From DATEHG01 sp035279705 (GTDB lineage Bacteria > Gemmatimonadota > Gemmatimonadetes > Gemmatimonadales > GWC2-71-9): a stretch of 11,243 bases of DNA. The stretch's first letter is position 1, and every line of letters starts with the position of its first letter. Of the stretch, positions 1 to 6,807 are shown in pieces. The position numbers and the translations under genes were made by a program. Where the stretch lies: NCBI GenBank assembly GCA_035279705.1, contig DATEHG010000229.1, positions 1 to 11,243 of the forward strand, read 5' to 3'. The notes below the pieces were generated by a model. It was given only the letters and a program-made list of their open reading frames with translations. It did no database searches and was not told where the DNA came from.

Positions 1-1
1 C

Positions 2-1576
2 ATTCTCAACGCCTCCGATGGCGCCGAGCTGGTCGCGGTACGCGAAACAGCGGCGGACGATGCCAGCATCGTTTCCGCGCTGGACAAGCTCTCGGGCCAC
101 ATCCGGGAGCGGATCGGCGAGTCCCTCAAGACCATCCGCGGTGGCGAGCCGCTGGACCAGGTCACGACGGGATCACTCGAGGCATTGCGCCTCTACACCC
201 AGGGGGCCCGGCTCTGCGAACAGGGCTCCTGCGAGCAGGCGATCCCGGTCCTCAAGCAGGCTATCGCGCTGGATACCGGCTTTGCCATGGCGTGGCGCAA
301 GCTGGCGGTGGCCCTGCAGAACTCGTTCGGCAGCGCCACGGATGCAATCAACGCCACGACGCGGGCCTACCAGCATCGCGATCGGCTTCCCGAACTCGAA
401 CGGGAACTCACCACGGCCTACTACTTCAGCTACGTGGACTTTGACCCGGCCAAGGTCGAGTCCGCCTACCGCAGTGTCCTGGCCACCGATCCCGACAACA
501 CAGTCGCTGTCAACAACCTGGCCCTCCAGTGGCTTACGTCGGGGCGTCCGGCCGAGGCGGAGTCACTGGCCGCCCCGAATATGCGAGCGGAGGTGACGGT
601 CACCAACCTCACCATCAACGTCATGGCGGCCCAGCTGGGGCAGGGGCACTTTGACCAGGCGCGGGGCACGCTTGAAGAGATGAAGCGTCGCGCGCCGAAC
701 TCAGCGCTGTATTTCTGGGGGCGCGCGGCCGTGTACGAGGTCACCGGCGTGCGCGACAGCGCCGAGAGATCCTGGGCCGAACTCGGCCTCCACACCCGGG
801 ACCAGGGTTTCCAGACCGCGATGCACGACGCACTCGCCCGGCTGGCTCAGGTCCAGGGCAAGGTCGCCGACGCCGAGCGGCAATACCGGCAGGTCGCCGA
901 GCTGAACGAGCGCAGAGGGTTGCCGGGCAGCGCCCTGGCGCGGACGGCGGCGCTGGCCAAGCAGTATGTGCTCTTCCGCAGCGACACAGCCGGGGCGCTT
1001 CGCATCCTGGAGGCGGGGCTCAAGGCGCATCCACTGGAATCGATGCCGGCGCTGGACAGGCCGGGTCCCGAGATCGCTGAGGTGTACGCCCTCGCCGGCC
1101 AGCCGGCCAAAGGCCGCCAGGTACTCGCCGCGTTCGAGGCTCAGGTACCCGAGGGCACCCGTCGCGGAGAGTGGGAGTGGTACCGCGCCCGCGGCTGGGT
1201 GGCGCTCGCCGAAGGGCACGCCGGCGACGCGGCGACCGCGTTTGCCCAGGGCCGGTATTCTCCCACCTGTCCCGACTGCGGCGACTGGGACGAGGCCGTC
1301 GCCTTCGAGCGGGCTCATCAGCCCGACTCGGCGCTGGCCGCCTACACCCGCGCCGTTTCCCCGGCCAGCGCCTGGAAGACCATTGGCGAGGCCTGGGGAT
1401 TGGCCCCCAGTCTCAAGCGATTAGGAGAAATTTATGAGGAGAAAGGGGATCGGCAGCGATCCCTGCAATACTACGGGCGATTCGTCGAGTTGTGGAAGGA
1501 TGCCGACCCCGCGCTCCAGCCTGCGGTGCGTGAGGTGAAGGCCCGGATGGCCAGGCTGGCCGGGGAGCCGAAATAG
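2..1576 (+). CDS. TPR-repeat protein, 5' end missing (probable C-terminal half of a kinase/TPR regulator)
   Basis: The reading frame is open from base 2 to the TAG at 1574-1576 (524 codons seen), so the true start lies outside the window. The TTG at 185 is inside the conserved part and is not a credible start. About residues 1-58 hold a compact alpha/beta segment ending in motifs such as LSGHIRERIGESL and LDQVTTGSLEALR. From memory these occur just before the TPR array in large Gemmatimonadota and Acidobacteriota Ser/Thr-kinase proteins. TPR-like helix pairs follow, for example residues 59-95 (LYTQG, EQAIPVLKQAIALD), about 160-230 and about 430-515. Cys423 and Cys426 form a CPDC motif near the end. 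The last repeat (YYGRFVELWKDADP) and LAGEP tail are also typical of that group. The likely role is protein-protein interaction in a cytoplasmic or membrane signalling protein. No kinase domain is visible here, so that part is inference. An octamer repeat begins on the stop codon. Confidence 0.82.
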   Translation: MLNASDGAELVAVRETAADDASIVSALDKLSGHIRERIGESLKTIRGGEPLDQVTTGSLEALRLYTQGARLCEQGSCEQAIPVLKQAIALDTGFAMAWRKLAVALQNSFGSATDAINATTRAYQHRDRLPELERELTTAYYFSYVDFDPAKVESAYRSVLATDPDNTVAVNNLALQWLTSGRPAEAESLAAPNMRAEVTVTNLTINVMAAQLGQGHFDQARGTLEEMKRRAPNSALYFWGRAAVYEVTGVRDSAERSWAELGLHTRDQGFQTAMHDALARLAQVQGKVADAERQYRQVAELNERRGLPGSALARTAALAKQYVLFRSDTAGALRILEAGLKAHPLESMPALDRPGPEIAEVYALAGQPAKGRQVLAAFEAQVPEGTRRGEWEWYRARGWVALAEGHAGDAATAFAQGRYSPTCPDCGDWDEAVAFERAHQPDSALAAYTRAVSPASAWKTIGEAWGLAPSLKRLGEIYEEKGDRQRSLQYYGRFVELWKDADPALQPAVREVKARMARLAGEPK

Positions 1577-1599
1577 ACGGGCGGACGGGCAGACGGACA
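1576..1599 (+). repeat. Octamer tandem tract, copy 1 (post-stop)
   Basis: Three head-to-tail octamers, GACGGGCG, GACGGGCA and GACGGACA, then a decayed fourth. The first G is the last base of the TAG stop of the TPR gene. The same unit recurs at 6766-6797 on the plus strand and 8327-8374 on the minus strand, always in the sense direction of the gene that has just ended. No hairpin or T-run marks it as a classical terminator. Confidence 0.75.
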
Positions 1600-1709
1600 G
1601 ACACCAGGTGAGACGAAGATCGGGAACGAGCCCCGCATGGCGCCCTGCCTGCGGCTGCGCATATTACGATCGTCCACCCTGACCCCCGCGCCGCCCCTCC
1701 GGAGTCTGC

Positions 1710-2681
1710 ATGCCGAAAGCCGCCAAGTCCGCCGCCCCGAAGACCCCGCGAAAGAAGAAGGCCAAGACCATCACCCCGCGGGGCCTCACGGCTCGCGAGG
1801 TCACCAGCACCGCGCCGCCGACCGGCATCCGCCAGCTGGCGGAAAAGATCACGGCCGATGGCGGTGAAGTCCTCGCTTCCTACCGGGACCCGCTCGGCGC
1901 CCACTGGCAGCTCTTCGCCGCGCTGCCGATCGAGCTGGTCGAGCCCACCCCCTACCAGCGCGACCTCTCCGAGACTCACGTCGCCAAGCTCGGCGTCGCG
2001 ATCGACAAGCTGGACCGCTTCCTCGACCCGGTGATCGCGACCCGCACGCTGGAGGGGAAATACTGGACGCCCAACGGGAACCACCGCCTGGCGGCGATGC
2101 GGAACCTCGGCGCGCGGAGCATCGTGGTCCTGATCGTGCCCGAGCATGACATCGCGCACCGGATGCTGGTGCTCAACACGGAAAAGGCCCACAACGTCAA
2201 GGAGCGGGCACTGGCCGTGGTGCGCCTGGCCACGGGGCTCGCCGATCTCGACGACAGCAACGAAACGGATTTCGAGATGGAGTTCGAGGAGCCCCGGCTG
2301 CTCACGCTGGGTTTCTGCTATCAGCAGAACGGCCGCTTCTCCGGCAGCGTCTACAGCTCGGTCATCAAGCCGGTCGAAGCGTTCCTCAAGAAGCCTCTCC
2401 CGGCGGCCATTGAAATCCGCCGCCACCGGGCCGACCAGCTCCTCGAGCTCGACGCCCAGGTGGCCGATGTCGTCGCGCGGCTCAAGGCCCGCGGCTTCGA
2501 GAGTCCCTACATCAAGAATTTCGTGTTGGCCCGGATCAATCACCTCCGGTTCGTCCGGGGCGACAAGGGGGAATTCGACGAGGCGATCGCGAAGATGCTG
2601 GCGGCGGCCAAGCGGTTCGACACCAACAAGGTGAAGGCTGACCAGGTGGCCGCCTCCGGAGGCGCTTCGGAGCCCGAATAG
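1710..2681 (+). CDS. Orphan ParB N-terminal-domain-like protein
   Basis: 323 residues. The start is set by the ATG at 1710, with CCGGAG (1699-1704) five bases upstream. The first 24 residues are a basic, Lys/Ala/Pro-rich tail that could contact nucleic acid. Residues about 70-160 look like a ParB/Srx-type N-terminal domain: a TPYQRDLS segment (80-87) resembling ParB box I, then TPNGNHRLAAMRNLGA (120-135) at the place of the box II motif (GERRxRA-like). The remainder (160-305) is mostly helical and ends in an acidic tail. I see no recognisable ParB helix-turn-helix, no parA neighbour and no parS-like palindrome, so ordinary chromosome partitioning is unlikely. ParB-fold domains serve as CTPases, nucleases or specialised DNA-binding modules, and which applies here cannot be told. 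A weak -10-like TATTAC lies at 1662-1667. A long hairpin starts 10 bp after the stop. Confidence 0.8.
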   Translation: MPKAAKSAAPKTPRKKKAKTITPRGLTAREVTSTAPPTGIRQLAEKITADGGEVLASYRDPLGAHWQLFAALPIELVEPTPYQRDLSETHVAKLGVAIDKLDRFLDPVIATRTLEGKYWTPNGNHRLAAMRNLGARSIVVLIVPEHDIAHRMLVLNTEKAHNVKERALAVVRLATGLADLDDSNETDFEMEFEEPRLLTLGFCYQQNGRFSGSVYSSVIKPVEAFLKKPLPAAIEIRRHRADQLLELDAQVADVVARLKARGFESPYIKNFVLARINHLRFVRGDKGEFDEAIAKMLAAAKRFDTNKVKADQVAASGGASEPE

Positions 2682-2690
2682 GAACTTCGT

Positions 2691-2768
2691 AGAAAGAAGA
2701 TAGGAGATAGGAGATGGGAGATTCGAATTGCAACGAATCTCCCATCTCCTTTCTCCTATCTACTCTCT
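2691..2768. repeat. Long imperfect palindrome (purine-rich arm / pyrimidine-rich arm), possible terminator
   Basis: The left arm at 2699-2725 pairs with 2734-2760 over 27 bp with a single T.T mismatch (2708/2751), around an 8-base loop (AATTGCAA). Pairing extends outward to 2691 and 2768, with two further mismatches. The left arm is itself built of near-heptamers (GATAGGA, GATAGGA, GATGGGA), so the element is both a tandem repeat and an inverted repeat. A T5 run follows at 2772-2776, so the transcript could end here. The stem is far longer than a typical intrinsic terminator, and a mobile or REP-like origin is also possible. It lies between the ParB-like gene and the ABC cassette. Confidence 0.8.
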
Positions 2769-2842
2769 CCGTTTTTCAGGGGTCTGCGACCATCATCGGG
2801 AACAGCGCATCTACCGCCTGACCCCATCACAGGCTCGGCGGC

Positions 2843-3571
2843 GTGCTCCAGGCGATCGGCCTCACCAAACGCTACGAAGACGGCCTGCTGGCCCTCGACC
2901 AGCTCAACCTCAAGGTCGAACCCGGCGAGCTCTTCTGCCTCCTCGGCGCCAACGGCGCCGGCAAGACCACCGCCATCAATCTGTTCCTCAACTTCATCGA
3001 GCCCACCGGGGGCCAGGCCCTGGTGGACGCCATCGACGTGGCCACCCGCCCCCTCGAAGCCAAGCAGCGGGTGGCGTACGTCTCCGAGAACGTGATGCTG
3101 TACGCCAACTTCACCGCCTGCCAGAACCTCGAGTACTTCGCCCGGCTCGGCGGGCGAGCCGACCTGACCCGCGACGAGTGCTACGCCGCGCTCAAGCGGG
3201 TCGGCCTGCAGGAAAAGGCCTGGGAGCAGCGGCTCCGGCAGTTCTCGAAAGGGATGCGCCAGAAGACCGGCATCGCCATCGCCATCCTCAAGCAGGCGCC
3301 CAACATCATCCTGGATGAGCCCACCAGCGGCCTCGATCCCAAGGCGGGCGCGGAGTTCATGGAGCTGATCCAGCAGCTCCGCGCCGAGGGGCGCGCGATC
3401 CTGATGAGCACGCACGACATCTTCCGCGCCCGCGAGGCGGCGGATCATGTCGGCATCATGCGGGATGGCAGGCTGCTCGCGATCCGTACCCGCGGCGAAC
3501 TGGCGGCCGGCAATCTCGAGAAGCTCTACCTGGAAACGATGGAAGCGGCACCGGCCGGGGCCGGAGCGTGA
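2843..3571 (+). CDS. ABC-2 type transporter ATP-binding protein
   Basis: 242 residues, a normal size for a single ABC ATPase. Walker A is GANGAGKTT at residues 35-43. The Q-loop position carries Glu in VSEN (80-83), as in many ABC-2 ATPases. The signature is FSKGMRQK (134-141), the degenerate LSGGQ form usual in the CcmA/NatA/NosF branch. Walker B with the catalytic Glu is IILDEP (155-160), followed by SGLDP and the H-loop His191 (STHD). It acts on the cytoplasmic face and powers the permease encoded at 5278-6765. The start is GTG at 2843. An in-frame TGA at 2819 excludes a longer product, and no strong ribosome site is visible. Its stop overlaps the start of the NEW3 gene (GTGA), which implies translational coupling. 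The substrate cannot be read from the sequence. Confidence 0.93.
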   Translation: MLQAIGLTKRYEDGLLALDQLNLKVEPGELFCLLGANGAGKTTAINLFLNFIEPTGGQALVDAIDVATRPLEAKQRVAYVSENVMLYANFTACQNLEYFARLGGRADLTRDECYAALKRVGLQEKAWEQRLRQFSKGMRQKTGIAIAILKQAPNIILDEPTSGLDPKAGAEFMELIQQLRAEGRAILMSTHDIFRAREAADHVGIMRDGRLLAIRTRGELAAGNLEKLYLETMEAAPAGAGA

Positions 3572-5073
3572 GGCGGTTCTTTCTGTCCCGGCTTGTCGCC
3601 GCCATGCTCTGCCTCCTTTGGTCGGCGCCGCTCGCCGCCCAGAACTACGGCAACTACAACCCCAGGGACGACCAGTACCGCCTGCTGGGCATGACGCGCG
3701 CCCAGACCGAGTACGAAACGGCGCTCAAGGAGTACAACCGCCAGCTGGAGTTGCGACAGCAGAACCTGATCAGCGACGCGGACCTGGAGCAGAGCCGCAA
3801 CCGGATGGAGGGCGCCCGGGTCAACTACCTGCAGGCGGCGCTGGCCATCGTCTTTGCCACGCCGCACGTCATGATCGACCGGGCGGTCAAGTACCAGAAG
3901 GGCGACCAGAAGTTCGTCCGCCTCACCCTGCGCAGCGAAAACCAGTCGGCCGAAGGGGCCAAGCTCTCCGACCTGATCGACTCGACCCTGCTCAAGCAGC
4001 TCAAGCCGGAAGAAGTGCCCAACGTGTTCGTCTCGCTCAAGGACGACGCGGCCGCGGGCGCTGCCATCATCTCGCAGCCCTACGAGGCGCGGATTCCGGT
4101 GCTCCGCTTCGGCGAGCCGGTCGAGATCACCTTCCGGCTGCTGCGGGACGTGGACGTGGTCACCGTGACGGCGAGCTACGCCAATCAGTCGCAGGACCGG
4201 CGGGTGTATCTCGAAAAGGATGCCTCCGCCAACATCGTGGCGATCCAGGCGGCCCAGGTGTCCCAGGAGGGGGACCTGGGCACGGAGGTGCGTTACGAGC
4301 TCGACCTCGAGCGCTTCACGTCCGACGCCGACGCGGTGCGACTCGAGGTCGGTGGGCTGCCCCGGGAAATCCGCTACGAATTCCGCGACCCGGTGAGCGG
4401 GGCGCGCCTCACCTCGCTCCGCTTTCCCGAGGGCACCACCAGCCAGAAGCTCGTGCTGGCGCTGGCCCTGCCGCAGCGGGATGCCGGCAAGTTCCCCCTC
4501 GACCGGCCCCTGGTCTTCTGGGCCCTGGCCCTCGACAACGATGCCAGCCAGCGCTTCGCCGCGTTCGACCGCCAGAGGTTCACCGGGGAGCAGGCCCGCG
4601 CCCTGGCGGCCGGCAAGGCGCGCCTCGAGCTCGTGCCGCGCGGGATCGGCCGCCTCGAAGTCCGCGCCCCCAACCTGTACCACACCCTGGTGCGCGGCGA
4701 CTCCGTCGTCATGGACCTCACGGTCCGCAACACGGGCAGTCGCGCCGTGGACAACGTGCGCATCTCGGCCGATGTGCCGGCGGATTGGCGGGCGCGGGTG
4801 AGCCCCGAGCTGATCGGCAACGTCCCGATCGACGGTGAGGCAAGGGTATCGGTCACCATCGTCCCGCCCGCCGATATCGGCGTCGGGGACTACGATGCCC
4901 GCATCAAGACCGACGCCCTTTCGGCGGACCGGACGGTGGATACCGAGGACAAGACGGTGCGGGTGCACGTCGACCCGCCGGCCAACGTGCTGGGCACGGT
5001 GTTCCTGGTCGGGCTGCTGCTGGCGCTCGTGGTGGGCGTCGTGGTCTTCGGGCTCAAGCTCACCCGGCGATGA
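3568..5073 (+). CDS. Secreted, C-terminally anchored NEW3-domain protein of the ABC cassette
   Basis: 501 residues, starting at GTG 3568 inside the ATPase stop (GTGA overlap). A signal peptide covers residues 1-24 (RRFF, hydrophobic core, APLAA before QN). Residues about 42-92 are a charged helical or coiled-coil segment with LELRQQNLISDADLEQSR, a pattern reminiscent of the helices of HlyD- and TolC-type proteins. Beta-rich regions follow. The last one (about 368-470) has the GDSVVMDLTVRNTGSRAVDNV pattern of NEW3 (alpha-galactosidase-associated, Ig-like) domains, and an earlier beta domain at about 105-215 may be similar. One membrane helix (about 474-497) and a KLTRR cytoplasmic end anchor it, leaving the bulk in the periplasm. 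The placement between ATPase and permease points to an accessory subunit contacting the permease or its cargo. The exact role is unknown. Confidence 0.8.
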   Translation: MRRFFLSRLVAAMLCLLWSAPLAAQNYGNYNPRDDQYRLLGMTRAQTEYETALKEYNRQLELRQQNLISDADLEQSRNRMEGARVNYLQAALAIVFATPHVMIDRAVKYQKGDQKFVRLTLRSENQSAEGAKLSDLIDSTLLKQLKPEEVPNVFVSLKDDAAAGAAIISQPYEARIPVLRFGEPVEITFRLLRDVDVVTVTASYANQSQDRRVYLEKDASANIVAIQAAQVSQEGDLGTEVRYELDLERFTSDADAVRLEVGGLPREIRYEFRDPVSGARLTSLRFPEGTTSQKLVLALALPQRDAGKFPLDRPLVFWALALDNDASQRFAAFDRQRFTGEQARALAAGKARLELVPRGIGRLEVRAPNLYHTLVRGDSVVMDLTVRNTGSRAVDNVRISADVPADWRARVSPELIGNVPIDGEARVSVTIVPPADIGVGDYDARIKTDALSADRTVDTEDKTVRVHVDPPANVLGTVFLVGLLLALVVGVVVFGLKLTRR

Positions 5074-5245
5074 TCCACAGATGACACGGATGGGAACGGA
5101 TCGCTCCCAGTTCGTTCAGGATCACAGTTCACGCGCAGTTGTTGTTCATGCGGTTGTTGTTCAACTACTGAACTGACTCGAGGCTGAGAAGGGATAGTCA
5201 GCGACAAGCGGGATCATCAGCAGTTGATCCGTGTCATCTGTGGAT
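5073..5245. repeat. 173-bp intergenic element with perfect 19-bp inverted ends
   Basis: ATCCACAGATGACACGGAT at 5073-5091 is exactly inverted at 5227-5245. The outer base of the left end is the final A of the NEW3 gene's TGA stop. Inside, GTTGTTGTTCA is repeated directly at 5138-5148 and 5153-5163, and GTTCA/TGAAC pair at 5159-5173. The end motif resembles ATCTGTGG-type interspersed repeats that I recall from many bacterial genomes. There is no open reading frame of note, so if mobile it would be non-autonomous. It interrupts the spacing of an otherwise tight ABC operon and could also fold as a large RNA stem. Confidence 0.8.
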
Positions 5246-5262
5246 AGCAGTTGCTGTCATTC

Positions 5263-5272
5263 AAGGGAGAGG
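5263..5272 (+). promoter_or_regulatory. Ribosome binding site deciding the permease start
   Basis: AAGGGAGAGG ends five bases before the ATG at 5278. An in-frame TTG at 5251 would extend the protein by nine residues but lies upstream of this site, so ATG 5278 is preferred. Confidence 0.7.
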
Positions 5273-5277
5273 ATTGC

Positions 5278-6765
5278 ATGATCAAGGTCATCGCGAAGCG
5301 GGAGCTGCTCGATCAGGTCTCGAGCCCCAAGTTCATCTTCCTCTTCCTCGTATCGGCCCTGCTGCTGGTGTTCTCGCTCTACACCGGGAGCGCGGCCTAC
5401 GTCAGCGCCCGCGACGAGCTCCACGCCACCGACCAGCTGTCCCGCCGCGAGATCGAGAACCGGGCCAACTACCAGGAACTGGCCCAGTTCGGCGTCAAGG
5501 TCGGGCGCGCGCCCTCCCCCCTCTCCGCCGTGGCCGCGGGTGTCTCCAGCGCGCTGGGTCGCTCTGCACGCGTGACGCCCGGCCAGCAGCCCGACATCGC
5601 GCCGCCGCCGCTTGCCGACCAGCCGGTGGTCGCGGTGCTGGGCGAGCTGGACCTCTCGGTGGTGATCCGGGTGTTCCTGTCGCTGTTCGTGCTGCTGCTC
5701 ACCTACGACACCATCGCGGGAGAGAAGGAAACCGGCACCCTCAAGGCGGTGCTGGCCAATCCGGTGCCGCGCACCCGCCTGCTGCTGGGCAAGGCACTCG
5801 GCCTGTTCGGCACATTCTTCGCGGCTACCGCGATCCCTGCGGTGCTCGGTCTCCTCGTCATGCAGCTCGGCTTTCACATCGAGTTGAGCGGCGCCGAGTG
5901 GATGCGGTTGCTCTGCATCGGGGCTGTCGCCGGCCTGTACCTGCTGGCGCTGTTCAGCATGGGCCTCTTCGTTTCCACCGCGACCACCCGGAGCTCGGTG
6001 GCGTTCCTGGTGCTGCTCCTCCTGCTGGTGAGCTTCACCGAGATCATCCCCAAGGCGAGCCCGATGCTGGCCCGCCAGTTCCGGCCGGTGCCCGCCTACG
6101 CCGAACTGCAGTCGGAGCGGGACCGGCTGCAACGGGAAAACCAGCAGGCCAACTTCAAGGCCATGTCAGCGGCATTCAGCCTCATGCAGGCGCCGGTCAA
6201 TAGCGAGGCGGAGGCCAACGCGCGGCAGCTCAAGATCGATTCGATCGTCTCGCGGGCGCGGGACTCGCTGAGCCGGGACCTGCGCGAACAGCAGACACGT
6301 CTCGATGAGAGCTACCGCAACCGGCAGGATGCCATGACGGGCCTCGCGCTGGCGATCGCCCGTCTCTCTCCCGCAGCCGCGATGAGCCACGCGGTCGAGG
6401 TCATGGCCGGCACCGATTTCGACCTGCACCGCCGCTGGCGCGGCGAACTCATCGGCTACCGCTCGGCGCTGGAGGACTGGTTCAAGGCCAAGGGGGTCGA
6501 ATTCGGTGGCGGGGCGCGCTTTGCGATCCGGATCAACCAGACCACGAGTACCCGGAATGGTGCCTCGCAGACACTCCGGATCGGCGGCCCCAGCAGCGAC
6601 GATGCCAAGCTCGATCTCAGCACCATGCCGGCCTTCAAGCCCCAGGCGGAGCCGCTGAGTGCCGCCATGAGTCGAGCGGCCCCCGACATGATGATCCTGG
6701 GCCTCTGGTCGGTCGCGATGCTGATGCTGGCGTTCTGGAAGTTCCTGAAGTACGACGTGCGATAA
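5278..6765 (+). CDS. ABC-2 type transporter permease with large extracytoplasmic insert
   Basis: 495 residues from ATG 5278. Predicted membrane helices lie at about residues 18-40, 126-145, 172-196, 210-232, 238-256 and 470-488. Between helices 2 and 3 lies the cytoplasmic coupling motif typical of ABC-2 permeases (YDTIAGEKETGTLKAVLANP, 143-162). Two loops face the periplasm. One of about 85 residues follows helix 1, and one of about 210 residues (257-469) has a charged coiled-coil stretch (278-350) before the last helix and the FLKYDVR end. This layout fits the ABC-2 group that carries DUF3526-like inserts (GldF/NosY-like relatives). It should pair with the ATPase at 2843-3571 to export or act on an unknown substrate. 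The distance to the NEW3 gene is 204 bp because of the inverted-repeat element. An octamer repeat starts immediately after the TAA stop. Confidence 0.88.
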   Translation: MIKVIAKRELLDQVSSPKFIFLFLVSALLLVFSLYTGSAAYVSARDELHATDQLSRREIENRANYQELAQFGVKVGRAPSPLSAVAAGVSSALGRSARVTPGQQPDIAPPPLADQPVVAVLGELDLSVVIRVFLSLFVLLLTYDTIAGEKETGTLKAVLANPVPRTRLLLGKALGLFGTFFAATAIPAVLGLLVMQLGFHIELSGAEWMRLLCIGAVAGLYLLALFSMGLFVSTATTRSSVAFLVLLLLLVSFTEIIPKASPMLARQFRPVPAYAELQSERDRLQRENQQANFKAMSAAFSLMQAPVNSEAEANARQLKIDSIVSRARDSLSRDLREQQTRLDESYRNRQDAMTGLALAIARLSPAAAMSHAVEVMAGTDFDLHRRWRGELIGYRSALEDWFKAKGVEFGGGARFAIRINQTTSTRNGASQTLRIGGPSSDDAKLDLSTMPAFKPQAEPLSAAMSRAAPDMMILGLWSVAMLMLAFWKFLKYDVR

Positions 6766-6797
6766 GACGGGCAGACGGGCAGACGGGCAGAGCGGCA
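6766..6797 (+). repeat. Octamer tandem tract, copy 2 (post-stop, in the convergent gap)
   Basis: Three exact GACGGGCA units (6766-6789) and one altered unit, GAGCGGCA. The tract begins at the base after the TAA stop of the permease gene and fills most of the 42-bp gap to the stop of the convergent dehydrogenase gene. No stable hairpin is seen in the gap, so neither gene has an obvious intrinsic terminator here. Confidence 0.8.
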
Positions 6798-6807
6798 GGG
6801 AGAGTGC

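Noticed and set aside
1413..2543. 376-codon minus-strand frame spanning the TPR gene end and the ParB-like gene
   Set aside because: It crosses two plus-strand genes and the intergenic repeat, and its composition is that of a shadow frame.
1710..2681. Chromosome or plasmid partition locus
   Set aside because: No parA, no parS-like palindrome and no recognisable ParB helix-turn-helix are present. Only the N-terminal ParB-like motifs are seen.
3526..4968. 480-codon open frame on the minus strand under the NEW3 gene
   Set aside because: Antisense shadow of a high-GC gene. The plus-strand frame has a signal peptide, domain motifs, a membrane helix and an operon overlap, while the antisense product is low-complexity with no recognisable motif.
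5073..5245. Insertion sequence or integron attC site
   Set aside because: There is no transposase or integrase, the element is too short to be autonomous, no target-site duplication is apparent, and the ends lack the core-site pattern I would expect of attC. It is kept only as an inverted-repeat element.
5251..5277. TTG at 5251 as permease start
   Set aside because: The strong AAGGGAGAGG site lies downstream of it, five bases before the ATG at 5278. ABC-2 permeases usually begin directly with the IAKREL-like helix.
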